A DNA stretch of 12,072 nucleotides from Gammaproteobacteria bacterium. Its GTDB lineage: Bacteria; Pseudomonadota; Gammaproteobacteria; Chromatiales; Chromatiaceae. Made by a program: the position numbers and the translations under genes. The first letter of the stretch is position 1. The number at the start of each line of letters is the position of its first letter. Of the stretch, positions 1-7,120 are shown in pieces. The notes under the pieces are model-generated. The model saw only the letters and a program-made list of their open reading frames with translations. It made no database searches and was not told where the DNA came from. Where the stretch lies: assembly GCA_006227775.1 (NCBI GenBank), contig SBFV01000180.1, forward strand, positions 1-12,072. Direction: 5' to 3'.

Positions 1-106
1 GCATCACTGACTGGAGGTGATAGGGTGGATAGCGTCATTCCCCCGGGTGACCAGACTGAATTGGTCCGTGACGCCTGTCTCCCAGGGTAAATTCAGCCCC
101 TAAGCG

Positions 107-144
107 GCATGAATGGCTGAGAGACCGCGCCCGGCCATTCGTGC
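107..144 (-). terminator. Inverted repeat downstream of bamB, possible terminator
   Basis: An 11-bp stem (107-117 with 134-144, one G-T wobble) encloses a 16-nt loop. It lies about 31 bases past the bamB stop on the minus strand. There is no T-run after it on that strand, so it is not a classical intrinsic terminator. It could stall polymerase, stabilise the 3' end, or be a spacer before the next gene, which is often der in this neighbourhood and would lie beyond position 1. The remainder of 1-174 shows no convincing gene. Confidence 0.3.
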
Positions 145-174
145 ACATGGGTGCCGGAAGGTCCTAGGGGTCCG

Positions 175-1419
175 CTACGGCCTGGGTGTAGCGACCTTTG
201 TCGGCGTAGCTGAAGGTGCGGCGGGAGGGCTGGAGGCCGGGATCGAGGTCCCCGTAGCCAGGATCGAAGCGGACAAGGTCCCGTCGGCACCGAGAACGAT
301 GACCTGTCCGCCCAGCACCAGGGGTTGGGCCTGGATGGCCCCCTTGGCCAGCCGTGCCCGCCCCAGGAGACGGCCGTCGCCGCGCGCCAGGAGATGGATA
401 TAGCCCTCCAGATCACCAACCAGCACCGTATTGCCCACCACCGTCGGGGCCGACAGGATGCGGTAACGCAGGGCCTCCTGCTTCCACAGGCCGGTACCGT
501 CTTCCGGCTTGGCGGCCCAAACGATATCGTCGGCATCGGTGACGTAGAGGGTGCCGTCGGCGAGGGTCAGGCCAGCATAGGAAGAGAGGGCGCGGCGCCA
601 GAGGACGGCCCCGCTGACGAGGTCCAGGGCCGCCAGATCACCATTGTAGGTGGCGACATAGACCGTCTGTCCCATGACCACCGGGGTGGCGTTGAGGTCG
701 GCGATCCGCTCCAGTTCCGAACGCCCCCGGGGCGGGGTCACGGTGGTGATCCACTCCGGCAGGCCGGAGGCCAGCTCGATCTTGGCCAGACGCCCGCCGG
801 AGACCCCCACCAGGGCATAGTCATTCAGAATCAGCGGGGTGCTGCTGCCGCGCAGGGTGAGGACCGGGGCCTGGAAGTCGTAATTCCAGAGTTGTTCCCC
901 GGTGGCGGCATTGAAGCCGAAGACGCTGTCGTTGAGGGTGTGGAGGACCACCTGATCCCCAGCGAAACGGGGAACCGAGAGGATCTCGCTGCCGACCTGA
1001 GCCCGCCAGAGTTCACCGCCATCGGCAATCGCGAGGGCAAGCAGATCGCCGTTGGTTGAGCCCACCACCAGGCGGTCCCCAGCCACGTCCGGGCCACCAC
1101 TCAGCGGCAGGCCCGTGTCGCGCTGCCAGAGAATGCGACCATCGGCGGCACTGATGGCCGTCACCAGCCCCCTGGCATCCGCGACGAAAAGCTGACCCTT
1201 CTGGTGGGCCGGCTCCAGGCTCAGGCGGCGGCCATCCGTGCCTTTGCCGGTGCCGATCGTCCAGAGGGGGGTGAGGGCCTGCTCCGTCGCCACGGGCGCA
1301 AGTTCCGTGGGGGGACGCGGGTCTTTTTCCCCCGCCAGCCAGGGGATGTAACTACAGCCTCCCAGGTGCAGGGCCAGCAAGCCGAGCAGGGCGGGCGCGA
1401 GTCGCGACATAGGTCTCAT
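175..1419 (-). CDS. bamB: Outer membrane assembly lipoprotein BamB
   Basis: BamB is the beta-propeller lipoprotein of the BAM complex, which folds beta-barrel proteins into the outer membrane; it supports BamA from the periplasmic face. The 414-residue product begins with a lipoprotein signal peptide ending in LGGC, so Cys22 would be lipidated. Repeated PQQ-like blades follow, each with a G-x-x-L-W core (for example GRILW near 94, GELW near 135, GEQLW near 174, GAVLW near 270). The segments LTLR at 187-190 and ERIADLNATP at 237-246 match BamB regions known in E. coli to contact BamA. A Pro/Ala/Ser-rich tail of about 25 residues is an extension. The start is ATG 1419 or ATG 1410; a GGAAAGG lies 3 bases before the first and 12 before the second, so it does not decide. 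The gene is 33 bases after yfgM, probably in the same transcript. Confidence 0.95.
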   Translation of the reverse strand: MRPMSRLAPALLGLLALHLGGCSYIPWLAGEKDPRPPTELAPVATEQALTPLWTIGTGKGTDGRRLSLEPAHQKGQLFVADARGLVTAISAADGRILWQRDTGLPLSGGPDVAGDRLVVGSTNGDLLALAIADGGELWRAQVGSEILSVPRFAGDQVVLHTLNDSVFGFNAATGEQLWNYDFQAPVLTLRGSSTPLILNDYALVGVSGGRLAKIELASGLPEWITTVTPPRGRSELERIADLNATPVVMGQTVYVATYNGDLAALDLVSGAVLWRRALSSYAGLTLADGTLYVTDADDIVWAAKPEDGTGLWKQEALRYRILSAPTVVGNTVLVGDLEGYIHLLARGDGRLLGRARLAKGAIQAQPLVLGGQVIVLGADGTLSASILATGTSIPASSPPAAPSATPTKVATPRP

Positions 1420-1452
1420 GGGCCTTTCCGGGGGAGTGGTACCAGGCGGCGG

Positions 1453-2091
1453 TCAGCCGGCGGGCGGCAGATTTTCCAGTTTCAGTTGCAACAGCGCGGT
1501 GTTGGCGGCGCCCTGGGAGATGGCGCGCTCATAATCCGCCCGGGCCTCGGCGACGCGCCCGTCCGCCAGGGCAAGGTCGCCGCGGAGGGCGGCGAAGTCG
1601 GCGGCGAAGGGTCCACCCTGATCCTCCTTGGTAATGATGGCCATCGCGGCAGCGAGATCGCCCTGGGCGATCAGGAGTCGCGCCAGGCGGAGAGCGGCGA
1701 CCTTGGCCAACCCCGGTTCAGGGGCCTTGGTCATGGCCCGCTCCAAGGCCTGGCGGGCGGCCTGGGGCTGATTGGCGGCGATCTCGACCCGTGCCAGCAT
1801 GAGCTCCGTCAGGGCGCCATAGGCGCTGTCCCCGTGCTTTTCGAGCAGTAACCCCGCCTGGGACCGGGCGGCATCGTTGTTACCCGACTCCACGGTAGTG
1901 ACCAGTTGCTCGAAGGCGGCGGATGCCTCCTGGGCTTGGCTTTCCCGATGGTCCTGCCAGGCCCGCCAGCCAAAGACGGCCGCCAGGCCAATGATCAGGC
2001 CGCCGGCGACGGAGGTCCCGTTTTCCTTCCACCAGCTTTTGATGGCTTCAACTTTTTCGTCATCGGTTTCGTAGACGTTCAATCCAGTCAC
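1453..2091 (-). CDS. yfgM: YfgM family periplasmic chaperone partner (TPR_21)
   Basis: YfgM is an inner-membrane protein with a periplasmic TPR domain. In E. coli it associates with the Sec translocon and PpiD and helps hand proteins to periplasmic chaperones. The 212-residue product has a short cytoplasmic start (VYETDDEKVEAIKSWWKENG), which is the family signature, one membrane segment at about 26-44, and then Ala-rich helical TPR-like repeats to the end. The start is GTG at 2091; no in-frame ATG lies nearby and the N-terminus aligns well with E. coli YfgM. No clear Shine-Dalgarno sequence is visible. It sits between hisS and bamB, the usual order, but is separated from hisS by 141 bases holding two hairpins, so yfgM-bamB may be regulated partly apart from hisS. 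Confidence 0.93.
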   Translation of the reverse strand: MTGLNVYETDDEKVEAIKSWWKENGTSVAGGLIIGLAAVFGWRAWQDHRESQAQEASAAFEQLVTTVESGNNDAARSQAGLLLEKHGDSAYGALTELMLARVEIAANQPQAARQALERAMTKAPEPGLAKVAALRLARLLIAQGDLAAAMAIITKEDQGGPFAADFAALRGDLALADGRVAEARADYERAISQGAANTALLQLKLENLPPAG

Positions 2092-2128
2092 CCCGAGGAT
2101 GGTGCTAAGGGGCGTTCACCCCGTCAGA

Positions 2129-2134
2129 GTTATA
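2129..2134 (-). promoter_or_regulatory. Possible -10 box for yfgM-bamB
   Basis: On the minus strand this reads TATAAC, 5 of 6 matches to the sigma-70 -10 consensus, and lies about 38 bases before the yfgM GTG. No good -35 box is found at 16-18 bases. It follows the hairpins after hisS, so it could restart transcription for yfgM-bamB. Weak support. Confidence 0.2.
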
Positions 2135-2174
2135 GAGAGTGCGAATCAATGAAAGACAGTAACCGTTTCTTTCC

Positions 2175-2226
2175 TCATCAGGGGTAAGGCCAGACCCCTG
2201 ATGACGGTGAACCGCATATTTCACCG
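2175..2226 (-). repeat. Two abutting hairpins between hisS and yfgM
   Basis: In the hisS-yfgM gap, CGGTGAA (2205-2211) pairs with TTCACCG (2220-2226) over an 8-nt loop. TCATCAGGGGT (2175-2185) pairs perfectly with ACCCCTGATGA (2194-2204), also over an 8-nt loop. Read on the minus strand, the 7-bp hairpin comes 6 bases after the hisS stop and is immediately followed by the 11-bp one. No T-run follows, so this is not a textbook terminator. It could protect the hisS mRNA 3' end, attenuate transcription into yfgM, or be a REP-like element. Confidence 0.6.
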
Positions 2227-2232
2227 CTGCCG

Positions 2233-3516
2233 TCAGGGGCCGTCCTGGCGCGCGGCCAGAAGGAATGACTCCAATTCCTCATGGGACAGATCTCGCTGCT
2301 CGCCATCCCCCCGCAAGGGTTTTACCCCCAGGATGCCCCGCTTCAGTTCCTCCTCGCCCAGGACCAGGGCAAAGCGGGCACCACTACGGTCCGCCTTCTT
2401 GAACTGACTCTTGAAGCTGCCACCACCGCAATGGCATTGCAAGCGCAGGTCCGGGATGGCGTCACGCAGAAGTTCCGCGAGGCCCGGGGCAGCGGCCTGA
2501 GCCGCCGCGCCAACGGCAACCAGGTAGGCATCCAGGGGCGGCGGGGACGGGAGGCCGTTGGCCTTCCCATTTTCCAGCAGGGCCACCAGCCGCTCCAGTC
2601 CCATGGCGAAGCCTACCGCCGCGGTCGGACGGCCGCCCAATTGGGCCACCAGGCCATCGTAGCGCCCACCGGCGCAGACCGTACCCTGGGCGCCCAGGTC
2701 GTCGGTAATCCATTCGAAGACGGTCCGGTTATAGTAATCCAGTCCACGCACCAGGCGCGGATTGATCTGATAGGGAATACCGGCATCGTCGAGCCCGGCG
2801 CAAAAGGCCTCGAAGTGACGCCTTGACGCCTCTCCCAGGTGATCGAGGAGGACCGGGGCACCGGCGATGACTTCCCGCAGCTCAGGGTTTTTGGCGTCCA
2901 GCACCCGCAAGGGATTGGTCAGGAGGCGTCGGCGGCTGTCATCGTCCAGATGGGCGTGATGGGCCTCCAGGTAGGCCACCAGTTCCACGCGATAGGCCGA
3001 CCGTTCCTCGGCCTCCCCCAGGCTATTGACCTCCAGCCGCAGCCCTTCCAGGCCCAGGGTGCGCCAGATGCGCTGGGTGAGGAAGAGAACCTCCTGATCG
3101 ATGTCCGGTCCTTCCAGGCCAAAGACCTCCACCCCGATCTGGTGGAATTGCCGATAGCGGCCCTTCTGGGGCCGCTCGTGACGGTACATTGGCCCCCGGT
3201 ACCACAGGCGCCGGGGCTGGTCGAGGAGGCCATGCTCGATGGCGGCGCGGACGCAACTCGCCGTACCTTCGGGCCTCAGGCTCAAGCTGTCGCCATTGCT
3301 GTCCGGAAAGGAGTACATCTCCTTTTCGACAATGTCGGTGACCTCCCCGATGGAGCGCTTGAAGAGATCCGTCACTTCCACCAGGGGGGTACGGATCTCA
3401 CTGTAGCCGTAGGATTCGAGGACGCGACGGGTTTCATCCTCCAGCCGCTGCCAGAGGCCGATGCGATCGGGCAGCAGATCATGCATGCCACGAATGGCCT
3501 GAATGTTGATTGCCAT
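2233..3516 (-). CDS. hisS: Histidine--tRNA ligase
   Basis: Cytoplasmic class II aminoacyl-tRNA synthetase that joins histidine to tRNA-His using ATP. At 427 residues it has the standard bacterial length. Visible landmarks are RPEGT (81-85), the motif 2 region YRHERPQKGRYRQFHQ (111-126), the histidine-specific RGLDYYNRT block (257-265), and motif 3 GFAMGLERL (302-310). The remainder is the C-terminal anticodon-binding domain. The start is ATG 3516 giving MAINIQAIRGMHDLLP, which matches the family N-terminus; no strong Shine-Dalgarno sequence precedes it. It lies 24 bases after rodZ. In many gammaproteobacteria ispG occupies that junction, but here there is no room for it. Nothing suggests truncation. 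Confidence 0.98.
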   Translation of the reverse strand: MAINIQAIRGMHDLLPDRIGLWQRLEDETRRVLESYGYSEIRTPLVEVTDLFKRSIGEVTDIVEKEMYSFPDSNGDSLSLRPEGTASCVRAAIEHGLLDQPRRLWYRGPMYRHERPQKGRYRQFHQIGVEVFGLEGPDIDQEVLFLTQRIWRTLGLEGLRLEVNSLGEAEERSAYRVELVAYLEAHHAHLDDDSRRRLLTNPLRVLDAKNPELREVIAGAPVLLDHLGEASRRHFEAFCAGLDDAGIPYQINPRLVRGLDYYNRTVFEWITDDLGAQGTVCAGGRYDGLVAQLGGRPTAAVGFAMGLERLVALLENGKANGLPSPPPLDAYLVAVGAAAQAAAPGLAELLRDAIPDLRLQCHCGGGSFKSQFKKADRSGARFALVLGEEELKRGILGVKPLRGDGEQRDLSHEELESFLLAARQDGP

Positions 3517-3540
3517 GGTTATGGTAAGCGGGGACAGGGC

Positions 3541-4776
3541 TCAGGGGGCGGAGGTAACGGGGGCCGGGTCGAGGATGAAGCGCGCGACGTTACCTCTCAC
3601 CACGGACTGGAAATCAAAAGGCTTGCCGCCGACCTCAAGCTCGACGGCGGCGGCATTACCAATAATCAGGGAATAGGGAGGCTTGCCACCAAAAAGGTAG
3701 TGATCGCCCTTGTCCATTTCACCCACCAAGGCGTAATTCATGGTGCTGTCACGGATATCCACGGAGGTGGGACCGATGAAGCGGATCATCACCGCCAGTT
3801 TCTCCTCCACCTGGGCCACATCGGCCTCCCTGGGGAAGGAGGTGGCCGCGATCATCGAGTTATCCGTCGGCGTCTCACCCCTGAAGGTATTCCCCTGGGC
3901 CTCCTGTTCTCCCTCGCCATCCTCCTCCAGGGGCTCCAGGACCACTTCTTCCGGGTAATCCTGAGCGGATTCCTCCTGGGTCCTGATGGCCAAACCAGAA
4001 GCCTGCGTGGTTTCGGGCCTGGATGTCATGGGTGGGGCTTCCGCCGGCGTAGCCCGCGGGGAGGCGCCATTGGCTGAAAGTAAAGAGGGACCCAGGACTT
4101 CCGCTGCGGGTTGCTCCTGACCGGCAAGGGAAGGGGCCAGGTTGTCCGCGGGCTTTTGCACCCACCACCAGGCCAGGATAAGCAAAGCGAGGAGCAGGGT
4201 GGCAGTGACGGCGGCCCAATTGATTTCCCGGCGCCGACCTCCCCCCTTGCCTTCCCCCTCTCGCTTGCCCTCTCCCCCGACCAGGACCTCGGCGCCTTCC
4301 TCGCCCCTGGACCGACCATTGCCACTTCCCTGACCAGCGGCGAATCCCGGCCACCTAACCGGTCGTAAGCCAGGGCGCGACCGCTTGGTGGGTGTCCCGG
4401 GTATGGGGGTCGCGGCGGGGTTGCCAATTCGCGGGGGTGGGGGCGAGTTTGGCTTGGGGGGAACGGGAGACCTGGCCTGACTGCTACGGTAGGCGTGAGC
4501 CAGGGCCTCGGGGTTCAGCTCCAGCAACCGCGCATAGCTCTTGACATAGCCAACGACGAAAACCGGGTCAGGCAGGGCGGCGTAATCGTCTTCCTCGATA
4601 GCCAGCACCCGATCCACGGTCAGGCGCAGCTCGCGGGCGACCTGGCGGACTTCCATGCCGCGACGCAGCCTGGCCTGGCGCAGACGCTGGCCGGGGCCGC
4701 GAGAGTGGACGGCGGTCGCGGCCCCTGGCGCTTCGGCCGGCCCCGGGCCCGGGGCAGGATCGAATGGGTCGGTCAT
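3541..4776 (-). CDS. rodZ: Cytoskeleton protein RodZ
   Basis: RodZ is a bitopic inner-membrane protein that binds MreB in the cytoplasm and links it to the cell-elongation machinery. The 411-residue product has a Pro/Ala-rich start, a helix-turn-helix (Xre-like) domain at about 28-95 containing the RodZ-typical LPDPVFVVGYVKSYAR, a long disordered linker, one membrane segment at about 187-206 (NWAAVTATLLLALLILAWWW), a Pro- and acid-rich periplasmic linker, and a C-terminal DUF4115 beta domain at about 326-403 with the KPPYSLIIGNA core. The cytoplasmic linker has an unusual stretch of Gly, Glu, Lys and Arg (about 158-184) just before the membrane. The start overlaps the pilW stop as ATGA (4773-4776), implying translational coupling. 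Confidence 0.95.
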   Translation of the reverse strand: MTDPFDPAPGPGPAEAPGAATAVHSRGPGQRLRQARLRRGMEVRQVARELRLTVDRVLAIEEDDYAALPDPVFVVGYVKSYARLLELNPEALAHAYRSSQARSPVPPKPNSPPPPRIGNPAATPIPGTPTKRSRPGLRPVRWPGFAAGQGSGNGRSRGEEGAEVLVGGEGKREGEGKGGGRRREINWAAVTATLLLALLILAWWWVQKPADNLAPSLAGQEQPAAEVLGPSLLSANGASPRATPAEAPPMTSRPETTQASGLAIRTQEESAQDYPEEVVLEPLEEDGEGEQEAQGNTFRGETPTDNSMIAATSFPREADVAQVEEKLAVMIRFIGPTSVDIRDSTMNYALVGEMDKGDHYLFGGKPPYSLIIGNAAAVELEVGGKPFDFQSVVRGNVARFILDPAPVTSAP

Positions 4777-5537
4777 CTTGGTTCTCGGAGGGACTGGATT
4801 TCCGGTGCGTCCGGGTAATTCTCCCGCAGAAGTTTCTCATAGCGGGCGGCGCCCGGCCGGGAGCCGAGGGCGCGCTCCGTGCGGACCCCCAACAGCAGAG
4901 GCTTGGCCCCGCGCCCCCCCGCGGCGAAGTAACGCTCGAGATAGCTCTTGGCGGAACGGTAGCGGCCTTCAGCATAATCCAGCTCCGCCATCTCCAGCAG
5001 GGCCGGGGGATAGCCAGGATTGGTGGAGAGGGCACGGCGCAAGGCCTGCTCGGCGGTAGCGGTCTGGCTTGCGCGCCGCGCGCAGATACCGGCCCTTGTC
5101 TCCGCCACCCAGGGGGCGTTGAAGAGGGGATTGCTCAAGGCTTGCTGGTACTGAGCCGCCGCCCCCGCGTAATCCCCCCGGTCGCAAAGGAAATTACCCC
5201 AAGCCATGAGCAGATAGGGGTCATTGGGGGTCAGGCTCAGAGCGATGCGGAAATGGCGTTCAGCTTGGTCATACTGCCGCAACTGCTGATAGATGGTGGC
5301 GATGACGTTGTGGGCATGGGCGTTGTCAGGGCCTTCCGCCAGGGCCTTCTGGGCGTTTTTCAGGGCCGGCTCGATCTCCCCCAGGCGGTAATACTCGGCG
5401 GCGATCTGAACATAGAGATCACCGGGAGCGCCCTGGGCCTGATCGGGTTTGACCCCCTTGTCGCCACCGCAAGCGACCAGCGGTAGGCTGGCGATAAGGA
5501 CCATCGCCTGCATGAGGGCCTTCGCCCTGGCCGTCAC
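4773..5537 (-). CDS. pilW: Type IV pilus biogenesis lipoprotein PilW/PilF (TPR)
   Basis: PilF (PilW) is the outer-membrane TPR lipoprotein that promotes assembly and localisation of the PilQ secretin of type IV pili. Starting at GTG 5537, the product has 254 residues. The start reads (M)TARAKALMQAMVLIASLPLVAC, a positively charged, hydrophobic lipoprotein signal with Cys23 as the lipidation site, followed by about six TPR helix pairs (for example AHNVIATIYQQLRQYDQAERHF). P. aeruginosa PilF is about the same length. The frame stays open upstream to ATG 5666, which overlaps the rlmN stop as ATGA, but that start would put 43 non-hydrophobic residues before the signal peptide and run through two hairpins. 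I therefore prefer GTG 5537. The stop overlaps the rodZ start by 4 bases. The rlmN-pilF-rodZ order is the same as in Pseudomonas-type clusters. Confidence 0.88.
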   Translation of the reverse strand: MTARAKALMQAMVLIASLPLVACGGDKGVKPDQAQGAPGDLYVQIAAEYYRLGEIEPALKNAQKALAEGPDNAHAHNVIATIYQQLRQYDQAERHFRIALSLTPNDPYLLMAWGNFLCDRGDYAGAAAQYQQALSNPLFNAPWVAETRAGICARRASQTATAEQALRRALSTNPGYPPALLEMAELDYAEGRYRSAKSYLERYFAAGGRGAKPLLLGVRTERALGSRPGAARYEKLLRENYPDAPEIQSLREPR

Positions 5538-5556
5538 CCGGTGGGGGACTGGCGCC

Positions 5557-5588
5557 GGTTCCCTGACCGTACCGGGGGTCAGGGAACC
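5557..5588 (-). repeat. 12-bp perfect inverted repeat before pilW
   Basis: GGTTCCCTGACC (5557-5568) pairs perfectly with GGTCAGGGAACC (5577-5588) over an 8-nt loop. In the minus-strand transcript it ends 19 bases before the preferred pilW GTG start (5537). It could control translation of pilW or partially terminate transcripts coming from rlmN. There is no following T-run. Confidence 0.6.
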
Positions 5589-5597
5589 TGAGTGGTT

Positions 5598-5635
5598 CCA
5601 GCCCGCATCCGCCCCATCGTCCCCATAGGGGCTGG
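5598..5635 (-). repeat. Second inverted repeat in the rlmN-pilW gap
   Basis: CCAGCCC (5598-5604) pairs with GGGCTGG (5629-5635) around a 24-nt loop. It lies directly upstream, in transcript terms, of the 12-bp hairpin and 28 bases after the rlmN stop. The two together make this stretch look like structured leader RNA instead of coding sequence. Confidence 0.35.
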
Positions 5636-5662
5636 CGTCTGGGGCCCAACGGCACTGGGGTT

Positions 5663-6826
5663 TCATTGAGCGAGATCCACCGCTGGCGGTGGCCAGAGGG
5701 TGGCGATCGGGGCGCGCCGGGCGCGATCGCGCACCCGACCCACCAACTGACCACAGGCGGCGGCGATTTCGTCGCCCCGGGTCTTACGGGTGGTGGTGAA
5801 GATACCAGAGCGGATGAGGCGGTCACGAAAGGCCTCGATCCGCTCCAGGGATGAGGTGCGGAAATCGCTGCCGGGGAAGGGATTGAAGGGGATGAGGTTG
5901 ACCTTGGAACGGGTCCCCTCCAGAAGACGGATCAGTTGCTTGGCATGGGTCGGGCTGTCGTTGACGCCGTCGAGCATGACGTATTCCCAGGTCACCCGAC
6001 GGCGGAGGTTGTCCCCGATGTAGGCGCGGCAGGCGGGGATCAGGACCTCCAGGGGATACTTGCGGTTGATGGGCACCAGTTCATCACGCAGGGGATCGTT
6101 GGGGGCGTGCAGGGAAACCGCCAGGGAAACGTCGCTCACCTCCGCCAGCCGATAGATGTTGGGGACGATGCCGGAGGTGCTGACCGTGAGTCGTTGCTTG
6201 GCGACCATATAGGCCAGATCATCCTGCATGATGGCGAGGGCCTTGACCAGGTTGTCGAAATTGGCCAGGGGCTCGCCCATGCCCATCATGACGATGTTGG
6301 AGGGGGCCTCCCCCAGCCAACGGCTGGCATGCCAGACCTGCCCGACGATCTCCCCGGGAGTCAAGTTGCGGTTGAAGCCCTGGCGGGCCGTGGCGCAGAA
6401 GGCGCAATCCAGGGCGCAGCCCACCTGGGAAGAGACGCAGAGGGTGTGACGCCGTTCCTGGGGGATGAGCACCGGGATATAAACAGTCTCCACCCGCTGG
6501 CCGTCGGCCAATTCCAGGACCCACTTGCGGGTGCCATCCGCGGAGGGCCAGTCCTCCACCAGATGGAGGGGGCGGATCTCGGCAACCGCCTGAAGTTGGT
6601 ACCTGAGCTTGAGAGACAGGTCCGTCATGGCCCCGAAATCCGTGACCCCGTGCTTATGGACCCACTTGAAGAGGTTACGGCCGTGGAAGGGCTTGTGACC
6701 CAACTCCATCACCAGTTGCTCGCAGCCCTTGAGGTCCAGATCCAGCAGGTTGAGGCACGCCGGGCTCGCCACCGCGGGAGCCAGGCCGGTGGGTGGCAGC
6801 GTCAGGGGCACGGAAACGACGGCCAT
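5663..6826 (-). CDS. rlmN: Dual-specificity RNA methyltransferase RlmN
   Basis: RlmN is a radical-SAM enzyme that methylates carbon 2 of adenine 2503 in 23S rRNA and adenine 37 in some tRNAs. From ATG 6826 the product has 387 residues, close to E. coli (384). It shows the N-terminal LLDLDL region, the CALDCAFC cluster (Cys137, Cys141, Cys144) for the 4Fe-4S centre, Cys130 in LCVSSQVG, GMGEPL for SAM binding, SLHAPND, and Cys358 in AACGQL, the methyl-carrying cysteine. All catalytic cysteines are therefore present. The frame extends five codons further to a TTG at 6841, but ATG is likelier; neither has a visible Shine-Dalgarno sequence. It is the first gene of the minus-strand cluster in the window, followed by pilW. 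Confidence 0.96.
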   Translation of the reverse strand: MAVVSVPLTLPPTGLAPAVASPACLNLLDLDLKGCEQLVMELGHKPFHGRNLFKWVHKHGVTDFGAMTDLSLKLRYQLQAVAEIRPLHLVEDWPSADGTRKWVLELADGQRVETVYIPVLIPQERRHTLCVSSQVGCALDCAFCATARQGFNRNLTPGEIVGQVWHASRWLGEAPSNIVMMGMGEPLANFDNLVKALAIMQDDLAYMVAKQRLTVSTSGIVPNIYRLAEVSDVSLAVSLHAPNDPLRDELVPINRKYPLEVLIPACRAYIGDNLRRRVTWEYVMLDGVNDSPTHAKQLIRLLEGTRSKVNLIPFNPFPGSDFRTSSLERIEAFRDRLIRSGIFTTTRKTRGDEIAAACGQLVGRVRDRARRAPIATLWPPPAVDLAQ

Positions 6827-6848
6827 GGGTGGCGGTGACAAAAAACTC

Positions 6849-6878
6849 GGGTTTCGGGTTCTGGGTCGACGGGGTGGG
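6849..6878 (+). other. Potential G-quadruplex motif upstream of rlmN
   Basis: Five G-runs lie on the plus strand at 6849-6851, 6856-6858, 6863-6865, 6871-6874 and 6876-6878, separated by loops of 4, 4, 5 and 1 bases. This meets the usual G3+ N1-7 rule. It lies 22-52 bases upstream of the rlmN ATG on the template strand, next to an A-run (6840-6845). A short hairpin, GGGCC-TCT-GGCCC (6876-6888), overlaps it. The rest of this divergent region (6879-7025) shows no clear rlmN promoter. Confidence 0.4.
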
Positions 6879-7025
6879 CCTCTGGCCCGGGGTCAAGGCC
6901 AGGTGGGCTATCGCGGCGGGGCGAGGACAAGATCTGGCCGAATGGCAACCCCGTGTAGGGAAGGCGAAAGTTTACCCAGTACTTGCACGGGTGGCAAACC
7001 GCCCCGACTCTCCCTGACGCGAACG

Positions 7026-7051
7026 GAAAATCGACAGGCTTCGGCTATAGT
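7026..7051 (+). promoter_or_regulatory. Shared upstream element, copy 1 (before the DHH gene)
   Basis: The 26 bases begin GAAAATCGA, then CAGG, then CTTCGGCTATAGT. They match the element before the phosphohexomutase gene (9962-9987, minus strand) at 24 of 26 positions. TATAGT (7046-7051) is a good -10 hexamer located 70 bases before the DHH start codon. There is no consensus -35 at 17 bases, so the upstream half may be bound by an activator or an alternative sigma factor. Confidence 0.55.
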
Positions 7052-7120
7052 CCTTGCTGGCGGGATTCAGGCCCCCTAGACTCTCCCGGCCTGACCCTCC
7101 CCCCTCCCCGGTGACTTCAG

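Noticed and set aside
93..174. Start of der or another gene downstream of bamB
   Set aside because: No frame in this short stretch shows GTPase motifs; it contains mainly an inverted repeat.
2839..4077. 412-codon open frame on the plus strand
   Set aside because: It is antisense to hisS and rodZ, both identified by conserved motifs, and has no recognisable domain.
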